Source: Thermodesulfatator sp. (lineage in GTDB: Bacteria > Desulfobacterota > Thermodesulfobacteria > Thermodesulfobacteriales > Thermodesulfobacteriaceae). Taken from it: a stretch of DNA of 5,247 bases. The first letter of the stretch is position 1. Every line of letters starts with the position of its first letter. Shown here one piece after another: positions 1 to 4,856 of the stretch. Both the position numbers and the translations under genes were made by a program. The stretch spans positions 1 through 5,247 of the forward strand of contig QOAM01000140.1 in assembly GCA_003978075.1 (NCBI GenBank). The letters are read 5' to 3'. The notes under the pieces were generated by a model. The model was not told the DNA's origin and ran no database searches. It was given only the letters and a program-made list of their open reading frames with translations.

Positions 1-202
1 CTTTGACCTAGTTTGACAGCCCAAACAAAAAATCCGCTTATATCGACGGTTTTCGGACACACTACTCCCGCGTTCCACAATACCCTCCCCACCTCAAAGA
101 CCTTCCCGGCACCCTCATCCCTACCGCCCTAAACGCCTCGTACGCCTTCCCCTCAAGCTCCGTCCTTACCAAATATCTCCTCCCATCAACCTTAACCTCC
201 AC
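1..202 (-). pseudogene. Possible frameshifted remnant of an unrecognised gene, cut by the window edge
   Basis: I do not recognise this gene. Read on the minus strand from a possible GTG at 202, the frame gives a protein-like stretch (VEVKVDGRRYLVRTELEGKA, then YEAFRAVGMRVPG) and stops at 62-64 after an unconvincing tail. Shifting frame by one base at the C run at 105-107 gives a second plausible stretch (KVFEVGRVLWNAGVV, then CPKTVDISGFFVWAVKLGQ) that stays open to base 1. One extra G on the coding strand there would join the two. Arg codons in the first stretch are all AGG or AGA, whereas the neighbouring por genes mostly use CGN, which suggests a different origin. No good ribosome binding site is visible before 202. 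It could be a decayed or foreign gene, a gene broken by a sequencing indel, or noncoding DNA that happens to be open. Confidence is low. Confidence 0.3.
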
Positions 203-232
203 CAGCTTCAGCCGCTCAAACTCCCGGAAAGG

Positions 233-260
233 TTGACAGAGAGGGGGAGATGTGTAAGAA
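233..260 (+). promoter_or_regulatory. Candidate sigma70-type promoter for the porGDAB operon
   Basis: A perfect TTGACA (233-238) is followed after 16 bp by TAAGAA (255-260), a weak -10 match of 3 out of 6. The start codon of porG lies 30 bp further on, after AAAGGAG at 276-282. The 18 bases from TTGACA onwards match the putative tRNA-Gly promoter at 3283-3300 at 15 of 18 positions, which supports it being a real promoter type. The -10 assignment is uncertain. Confidence 0.45.
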
Positions 261-289
261 AAGGTTAACTCCAGCAAAGGAGAGCGGCC

Positions 290-841
290 ATGAGAGAAGT
301 GAGGCTTCACGGGCGAGGAGGGCAAGGAGCAGTAACTTCGGCGGAACTCATCGCCGTAGCGGCCATTGAGGCAGGTAAATATGCCCAAGCCTTTCCAAGC
401 TTCGGCCCTGAAAGGCGGGGAGCTCCGGTGCAGGCCTTCGTGCGGGTGAGTGAGGCCCCTATCCGCACTCGAGAGAAGATCTATTTTCCCGATGTAGTAG
501 TGGTACTTGATCCCTCTCTACCCACCATCGTAAAGGTGACCGCGGGTCTCAAAGAAGACGGGGTGGTCATTCTCAATTCCCACAAGAGCGAGAAGGAATT
601 GCGAGAGATGTTAGGGGGCTGGTCGGGACGGATGGCGGTGGTGGACGCCACAAAGATCGCCTTAGAAGAGCTGGGACTGCCTATTACCAATACCACCATG
701 CTAGGGGCCTTTCTAGTGGTGACCGGCCTTGTGGATCAGCCCCATCTCGAAGAGGCCCTGGAAAGGCGGTTCGGGCGTCTGGCGGAAAAGAACAAGAAGG
801 CCATGGCCCGGGCTATGAAAGAGACCAAGATCTATCAGTAA
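290..841 (+). CDS. porG: Pyruvate/2-oxoacid:ferredoxin oxidoreductase, gamma subunit
   Basis: This is the gamma subunit of a four-subunit 2-oxoacid:ferredoxin oxidoreductase, the cytoplasmic complex that oxidatively decarboxylates pyruvate (or a similar 2-oxoacid) with CoA and passes electrons to ferredoxin. The 183 residues are the usual length for the family. Visible hallmarks are the N-terminal GRGGQGAVTSAE (residues 9-20), FPSFGPERRGAPV (36-48), a DVVVVLDPSL strand-turn (68-77) and NTTMLGAF near residues 134-141. The gamma domain packs against the other subunits and is thought to help bind CoA. The ATG at 290 is chosen because AAAGGAG (276-282) sits 7 bp upstream and the GRGGQG motif follows at the expected distance. 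It is the first gene of an operon, and porD starts 11 bp after its stop. Function is confident; the exact 2-oxoacid is inferred from the G-D-A-B order and from porA and porB. Confidence 0.95.
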   Translation: MREVRLHGRGGQGAVTSAELIAVAAIEAGKYAQAFPSFGPERRGAPVQAFVRVSEAPIRTREKIYFPDVVVVLDPSLPTIVKVTAGLKEDGVVILNSHKSEKELREMLGGWSGRMAVVDATKIALEELGLPITNTTMLGAFLVVTGLVDQPHLEEALERRFGRLAEKNKKAMARAMKETKIYQ

Positions 842-852
842 AAGGAGGAGAC

Positions 853-1152
853 ATGCCCAAGGGAAAAGACACGGCGCTCATGAGTTGGAAGGAGGTCCCC
901 TTCGGGTGTCATATCCTGGAACCTGGCAACTCGGTCAGGTTCAAGACCGGGGATTGGCGGTCTTTTCGTCCGGTTTTGGATAAAGAAAAGTGTGTCAAGT
1001 GCGGTCAGTGTTATATCCTGTGCCCGGATATGGCCTATTCTCCGGACGAAGAGGGCTACTATCTCGTGGATCTCACCTACTGTAAGGGCTGCGGGATCTG
1101 TGCCAGCGTGTGTCCTAAGGGGGCCATCACTATGGTGATAGAGGAGGTCTAG
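853..1152 (+). CDS. porD: Pyruvate/2-oxoacid:ferredoxin oxidoreductase, delta subunit (2x[4Fe-4S] ferredoxin-like)
   Basis: This small subunit (99 residues) carries electrons between the catalytic alpha-beta core and external ferredoxin. Two classic 4Fe-4S ligand sets are visible: C47, C50, C53 with C57 followed by Pro, and C77, C80, C83 with C87 followed by Pro (CVKCGQCYILCP and CKGCGICASVCPKGAI). As in bacterial-type ferredoxins, the fourth Cys of each set probably ligates the other cluster. About 40 N-terminal residues precede the cluster domain, as is normal for PorD, including GNSVRFKTGDWRSFRPV, which leads into the clusters. A strong AAGGAGG (842-848) directly after the porG stop supports the ATG at 853. 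PorA follows after only 2 bp, so translation is probably coupled. Stand-alone ferredoxin is excluded by the extension and by the operon context. Confidence 0.95.
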   Translation: MPKGKDTALMSWKEVPFGCHILEPGNSVRFKTGDWRSFRPVLDKEKCVKCGQCYILCPDMAYSPDEEGYYLVDLTYCKGCGICASVCPKGAITMVIEEV

Positions 1153-1154
1153 TC

Positions 1155-2330
1155 ATGGGTAAGCGTATCGCCAAGGAGGTTTCCATTGCGGTGGCGGAGG
1201 CCGTAAAACAGTGCAAGGTGGATGTAATTGCTGCCTATCCCATCACCCCGCAGACCCACATTGTGGAGCACCTAAGTGAGCTGGTGGCCAACGGGGAGCT
1301 GGATGCAGAATACATCACCGTAGAGTCCGAGCACTCGGCCATCAGCGCCTGTCTGGGCTCGGTGGCCACCGGGGCCCGTACCTTTACCTCCACCTCCTCT
1401 CAAGGGCTGGCCCTTATGCATGAAATCCTCTTTATTGCTCCGGCCTTGAGGCTCCCGGTGGTCATGGTGGTGGCCAACCGGGCCCTTTCAGCCCCTATCA
1501 GTATCTGGAACGACCACGGAGACATTATGGCGGAGAGGGATATCGGCTGGATCCAGACCTTTGCCGAGAACGGCCAGGAGGCGGTAGATTTAGTCTATCA
1601 TGCCTTTCGGGTGGCTGAGGATCGCCGGGTGATGTTTCCGGCCATTGTAAATATCGACGGTTTCACCCTGAGCCACATGATCGAGCCCATCGAGCTCCCG
1701 GACCAAGAGCAAGTAGACCGATATCTACCGCCTTTTAAGCCCCGTTATAAGCTCGATCCGCGCAAGCCCCTCAGCATGGGACCGGTGGGCATTCCGGAGA
1801 TTTACATGGAGGCCAAGAAGGCCCAGGACGAGGCCTTTAAGAGTGCCTACCGGGTGATTGTCAAGGCCTGGGACGAGTTTGAAGAAGTCTTCGGACGCCG
1901 ATATCATCCGGTGGAGACCTATCGCCTGGAAGACGCCGAGGTAGGCCTTCTTATTATGGGCTCGCTGGCGGAGACGGCTATGAGTGCGGTGGACCGCATG
2001 CGGGAGGCTGGAAAGCGGGTGGGTCTGGTGCGGTTGCGTCTTTGGCGACCTTTCCCCCTGAGGGATTTCGTGCGCACGGTGCGGGGGCTGAAGATGCTGG
2101 CGGTGATTGATCGAGCCCTTTCTCCCGGGGCCACCGGAGGGCCGGTGGCCACAGAGGTGCGCTCGGCCCTTTATCAGGTCCCGGGGCGGCCGCGAGTGGC
2201 TAGCTTTATCGCCGGTCTCGGTGGCCGGGATGTCACGGTGGAAGACTTTGAGGAGATGGCCGACAGGGCCTATTTCTACCTGAAAAAGAAACCCAAGGAA
2301 CCTTACGAGATGATCGGGGTAAAGGAGTAA
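1155..2330 (+). CDS. porA: Pyruvate/2-oxoacid:ferredoxin oxidoreductase, alpha subunit
   Basis: This is the alpha subunit (391 residues, normal length). It supplies the domain that contacts the pyrimidine end of TPP and the substrate, plus the C-terminal transketolase-like domain. By comparison with the known single-chain enzyme, the YPITPQ motif (28-33, Thr31), the Glu of ESEH (Glu60) and the Arg of ANRAL (Arg109) match the conserved active-site positions Thr31, Glu64 and Arg114. Other hallmarks are GARTFTSTSSQGLALMHE (73-90), the NDHGDIMAERDIGWIQ segment (119-134) and DGFTLSHMIEP (168-178). The C-terminal domain has LLIMGSLAETA (265-275) and a GGP turn (328-330). The ATG at 1155 follows a GAGGAGGT ribosome site (1141-1148) that overlaps the end of porD. 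The DGF..SH.IEP block and gene order favour pyruvate over 2-oxoglutarate or branched-chain acids, but substrate cannot be proved from sequence alone. Confidence 0.95.
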   Translation: MGKRIAKEVSIAVAEAVKQCKVDVIAAYPITPQTHIVEHLSELVANGELDAEYITVESEHSAISACLGSVATGARTFTSTSSQGLALMHEILFIAPALRLPVVMVVANRALSAPISIWNDHGDIMAERDIGWIQTFAENGQEAVDLVYHAFRVAEDRRVMFPAIVNIDGFTLSHMIEPIELPDQEQVDRYLPPFKPRYKLDPRKPLSMGPVGIPEIYMEAKKAQDEAFKSAYRVIVKAWDEFEEVFGRRYHPVETYRLEDAEVGLLIMGSLAETAMSAVDRMREAGKRVGLVRLRLWRPFPLRDFVRTVRGLKMLAVIDRALSPGATGGPVATEVRSALYQVPGRPRVASFIAGLGGRDVTVEDFEEMADRAYFYLKKKPKEPYEMIGVKE

Positions 2331-2334
2331 AGCC

Positions 2335-3276
2335 ATGCGCAAAGAACTTGCCAAATTTAAGGGATTTAGTGCTAAAAATCTCCCAAAAGAGGAACCTTTT
2401 GCCCCGGGGCATCGGGCTTGTCAGGGGTGCGGAGAGGTCTTGGCCCTGCGTCTGGCCCTTAAGGCCCTGGGCATGAACGTCATCGCCATAAGCGCCACGG
2501 GCTGCATGGAGATCATCTCCAGCCCCTTTCCCTACACCTCCTGGCGGGTGCCCTGGATTCACATCGCCTTTGAGAACGCGGCGGCGGTGGCCTCCGGGGT
2601 GGAGGCGGCTCTCAAGGTCCTGAAACGCAAGGGGCGTTTCCCCAAGAATCGCCGGGTGGACGTGGTGGCCTTTGCCGGAGACGGGGGGACGGCGGACATC
2701 GGACTTCAGGCCCTTTCCGGGGCCCTGGAGCGGGGGCACGATTTTGTCTATATCTGCCTGGATAACGAGGCCTACATGAATACCGGGGTCCAGCGTTCTA
2801 GTTGCACTCCTTACGGGGCCATGACCACCACCAGCCCTCCGGGAGAGAAGTCCTTCGGGCAGATGACCTGGAAGAAGAACGTGCCGGCCATTGCCGTGGC
2901 CCACAATATTCCCTATGTGGCCACCGCTACCCCGGCCTTTTTCCTGGATCTCATGAACAAGGTCAAGAAGGCCGCTTTGGTGGACGGTCCGGCCTATGTG
3001 CACATTTACTCTCCTTGTCCCACGGGCTGGGGGAGTAAGGGCGAGGATTCCATCACCCTGGCCAAGCTGGCGGTGGAGACCCGGATCTTTCCCCTCTACG
3101 AGGTGATCGATGGGAAGTATTACATCACCCGCAAGGTTACCAAGCCCAAACCCGTGGAGGAATATCTAAAGCGTCAGCGGCGGTTCCGTCACCTTACCGA
3201 GGCCCAGATCCGGGAGATCCAGGAGCGGGTGGACGCGGAATACGAGCGGCTCCTCCGGCTGGCCGAGTGCCTCTAA
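2335..3276 (+). CDS. porB: Pyruvate/2-oxoacid:ferredoxin oxidoreductase, beta subunit (TPP-binding)
   Basis: This is the beta subunit (313 residues, normal length), which binds the diphosphate end of TPP and the 4Fe-4S cluster nearest to it. The TPP motif is clear: GDG at 115-117, then Asn144 in LDNEAYMNTGVQRS. Four Cys fit the cluster ligands: C29 and C32 in CQGCGE, C57 in ATGCMEI, and C228 in YSPCPTGW. Other family signatures are SSPFPYTSW (62-70) and the segment rich in Thr and Ser around TPYGAMTTTSPPG (158-170). The C-terminal 60 residues form a charged tail typical of PorB rather than of the shorter 2-oxoglutarate beta subunits. AAAGGAG (2321-2327) lies in the last codons of porA, 4 bp separate the genes, and the ATG at 2335 is clearly the start. 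It ends the operon. I see no hairpin with a T run after it, so transcription may continue into the tRNA gene. Confidence 0.95.
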   Translation: MRKELAKFKGFSAKNLPKEEPFAPGHRACQGCGEVLALRLALKALGMNVIAISATGCMEIISSPFPYTSWRVPWIHIAFENAAAVASGVEAALKVLKRKGRFPKNRRVDVVAFAGDGGTADIGLQALSGALERGHDFVYICLDNEAYMNTGVQRSSCTPYGAMTTTSPPGEKSFGQMTWKKNVPAIAVAHNIPYVATATPAFFLDLMNKVKKAALVDGPAYVHIYSPCPTGWGSKGEDSITLAKLAVETRIFPLYEVIDGKYYITRKVTKPKPVEEYLKRQRRFRHLTEAQIREIQERVDAEYERLLRLAECL

Positions 3277-3282
3277 AGAGCC

Positions 3283-3310
3283 TTGACAGGGACCGGGAGA
3301 GACTTTTAAC
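3283..3310 (+). promoter_or_regulatory. Promoter for tRNA-Gly
   Basis: TTGACA (3283-3288) is followed after 16 bp by TTTAAC (3305-3310, 4 of 6 matches to TATAAT). TTAACT one base later, with a 17-bp spacer, is an alternative. The tRNA starts about 15 bp downstream, a suitable distance for a short 5' leader. The site begins 6 bp after the porB stop codon. Confidence 0.6.
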
Positions 3311-3325
3311 TTTGTTATTGTCGGA

Positions 3326-3401
3326 GCGGGAATAGCTCAGGTGGTAGAGCGCCACCTTGCCAAGGTGGAGGTCGCGGGTTCGAGTCCCGTTTCCCGCTCC
3401 A
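3326..3401 (+). tRNA. tRNA-Gly (anticodon GCC)
   Basis: This is a complete 76-nt cloverleaf. The acceptor stem GCGGGAA (3326-3332) pairs with TTCCCGC (3391-3397), followed by discriminator T and an encoded CCA (3399-3401). The D arm begins GCTCAGGTGGTAGAGC. The anticodon stem CCACC/GGTGG (3352-3356, 3364-3368) encloses the loop TTGCCAA, with anticodon GCC at 3359-3361, which reads GGC and GGT. The T arm has the loop TTCGAGT at 3379-3385 and one G-U pair at its base. Overall it closely resembles bacterial tRNA-Gly(GCC). The gene sits between the por operon and the hydrolase gene, on the same strand. No T-run terminator follows it. Confidence 0.97.
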
Positions 3402-3493
3402 ATTTGGTAATCCTTTCAGAAGAAGAAAAGGTACGCAAATTCGGAAACTTTCCATTTTCCGGGAAGTAGAGTAGCAATATTTAAGGAGGGGCC

Positions 3494-4174
3494 ATGGAAA
3501 TCACCTTTTATGGACACGCCACTTTTAGGGTGATCACCCCTGCTGGGGTCAAGATCCTCCTTGATCCCTGGCTTTCCAATCCCCAGGCTCCGCAAGAGGT
3601 AGACCGTGGGCCTTACGATCTGATCCTTATCACCCACGCTCACGGAGATCACCTGGGGGAGGTGTTGGAGGTGGCTGGGGAGGCCGAGGTGGTGGCCATC
3701 CATGAGATCCAGCAGTGGTTGGCCGCCCGCGGGGTCCCTAAGGCCACGGGAATGAATATCGGAGGGACTTACGCTACCCGAGGGCTCAAGATCACCATGG
3801 TCCCGGCCTTCCACAGTTCCTCCTTTCCGGACGGCACCTATGGAGGGGAACCCTGCGGTTTCGTGATCGAGATGGAAGACGGCCGGCGCCTTTATCACGC
3901 CGGGGACACCGGTCTTTTCGCGGAGATGACCTTTATCGGAGAGCTTTACCCGCCGGAGGTGGCCCTTCTTCCCATCGGAAGCCATTATGTGATGAGTCCG
4001 CGAGAGGCGGCCAAGGCCTGCGAACTCCTGCAACCCAAAGTGGTTATTCCCATGCACTATGGGACTTTTCCCGTGCTCTACGGGACCCCGGAGGACCTGG
4101 AAAGAGAACTTGCGGCCCGGGGTCTTTCCGTGGAGGTAAAGGTGCTTTCTCCGGGAGAGACCGTGCGTCTCTAA
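3494..4174 (+). CDS. Metal-dependent hydrolase of the UPF0173 family (metallo-beta-lactamase fold)
   Basis: This 226-residue cytoplasmic protein of the metallo-beta-lactamase fold resembles the UPF0173 group (Bacillus YtkL-like), whose physiological substrate is not firmly known. The two-metal site is intact: His8 in YGHATF, Asp24 in LLDPWL, the THAHGDH motif (His48, His50, Asp52, His53), His107 in PAFHSS, Asp138 in YHAGDTG, and His188 in PMHYGTFP. The GHATF start and the MHYGTFP end are characteristic of UPF0173 rather than of glyoxalase II or RNase J types. No signal peptide or membrane segment is seen. AAGGAGG (3483-3489) sits 4 bp before the ATG. The 92 bp between the tRNA and this gene hold no clear promoter or terminator, so it may be read from the tRNA promoter or from an unseen one. 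It probably shares a transcript with the mobB-like gene 10 bp downstream. Confidence 0.9.
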   Translation: MEITFYGHATFRVITPAGVKILLDPWLSNPQAPQEVDRGPYDLILITHAHGDHLGEVLEVAGEAEVVAIHEIQQWLAARGVPKATGMNIGGTYATRGLKITMVPAFHSSSFPDGTYGGEPCGFVIEMEDGRRLYHAGDTGLFAEMTFIGELYPPEVALLPIGSHYVMSPREAAKACELLQPKVVIPMHYGTFPVLYGTPEDLERELAARGLSVEVKVLSPGETVRL

Positions 4175-4187
4175 GGTCTTCATCGTG
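4173..4187 (+). promoter_or_regulatory. Ribosome binding site and GTG start of the mobB-like gene
   Basis: AAGGT (4173-4177) overlaps the TAA stop of the hydrolase gene and lies 7 bp before GTG at 4185. This decides the start: no ATG is available upstream of the P-loop, and the next GTG (4194) would leave too few residues before the first beta strand. The overlap implies translational coupling. Confidence 0.6.
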
Positions 4188-4856
4188 CCTCCGGTGATCG
4201 CTCTGGTGGGACCGCACGGGGTGGGCAAGACCACCGTGGGGGAGGCTTTATTGAAAAGTTTCACCTCGCGGGGGCTTGTCGTAGGGGTCCTTAAGTCTAC
4301 CAAAGAAGCCACAGGAGCCACCGACCGACCGGGGACGGACACCACGCGCTATCGAGCCGCCGGAGCCCGAAAGGTGGCCCTTTGGGGGAAGGAGCTCCTG
4401 GTGACCTATCAAGAGGCCCCGGAACGAGAGGCCTTCGAGGCGGTCCTTTTCCGACACTTTATAGGGTGCGATTTGGTGTTGGCTGAGGGTTTCAAGGGGC
4501 TTTCCTTTCTTCCCAAGATCGAGGTAGCCCGCCAGGCTGTTTCCCGGGAATTGCTTCTTCTCCCGGGCACGGTGGCCGTGGTAGCAGACTTTCAAGCGGA
4601 GACCGGGCTTCCGCTCTTCGGGTTCGAGGATGCGGAGGCACTGGCGGACTTGGTGGTAAATCGCTTTTGCCGCCATCTGGAACCTCACGTAGAACTCTTA
4701 GTGGACAATAGGCTGGTGGGGCTCAACCGTTTTGTGCGCCGAGCCCTTTCCGGAACCCTGCTCGGCTTTCTCTCCTGTCTCAAAGGTCTTCCCCACCAAC
4801 CGGAAGTAATAGAAATCCGCCTCAAAAGACCAAAACCCTCTCCGCCCGGGAAATGA
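4185..4856 (+). CDS. mobB: MobB-like molybdopterin-guanine dinucleotide biosynthesis GTPase with C-terminal extension
   Basis: This is a P-loop GTPase of the MobB type, which assists attachment of GMP to molybdopterin (bis-MGD cofactor for molybdenum or tungsten enzymes such as formate dehydrogenases). Visible features are Walker A GPHGVGKTT (9-17), the MobB-like DRPGTDTTRYRAAGA (47-61) and the Walker B-like DLVLAEGFKG (96-105). The usual MobB fold ends near residue 160. About 60 more residues follow, with VELLVDNRLVGLNRFVRRAL and then LLGFLSCLKG and EVIEIRLK. From memory, this resembles a C-terminal addition found in MobB-like proteins of deltaproteobacteria and related anaerobes, where its role is unclear. 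The GTG start is supported by AAGGT overlapping the upstream stop. No mobA or molybdoenzyme gene is in the window, so the pathway is inferred from the family alone. A general cofactor-linked P-loop protein is the alternative. Confidence 0.85.
   Translation: MPPVIALVGPHGVGKTTVGEALLKSFTSRGLVVGVLKSTKEATGATDRPGTDTTRYRAAGARKVALWGKELLVTYQEAPEREAFEAVLFRHFIGCDLVLAEGFKGLSFLPKIEVARQAVSRELLLLPGTVAVVADFQAETGLPLFGFEDAEALADLVVNRFCRHLEPHVELLVDNRLVGLNRFVRRALSGTLLGFLSCLKGLPHQPEVIEIRLKRPKPSPPGK

Noticed and set aside
13..45. TTGACA at 13-18 as a second plus-strand promoter
   Set aside because: The nearest -10-like sequence (TATATC at 40-45) is 21 bp away, too far, and no plus-strand gene follows closely.
1725..3003. 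Minus-strand open frames opposite porA and porB
   Set aside because: They lie wholly opposite genes with complete catalytic motifs. Their translations are rich in Gly, His, Arg and Pro and resemble no family.
3442..3461. Hairpin CGGAAA/TTTCCG with an 8-nt loop before the hydrolase gene, as a tRNA terminator
   Set aside because: The stem is only 6 bp and no T run follows, so it does not fit an intrinsic terminator.
3416..4345. Long minus-strand open frame (309 codons) opposite the hydrolase and the start of mobB
   Set aside because: It is antisense to two genes with intact family motifs and good ribosome sites. Its translation shows no recognisable domain and runs across the gene boundary, as expected of a shadow in GC-rich DNA.
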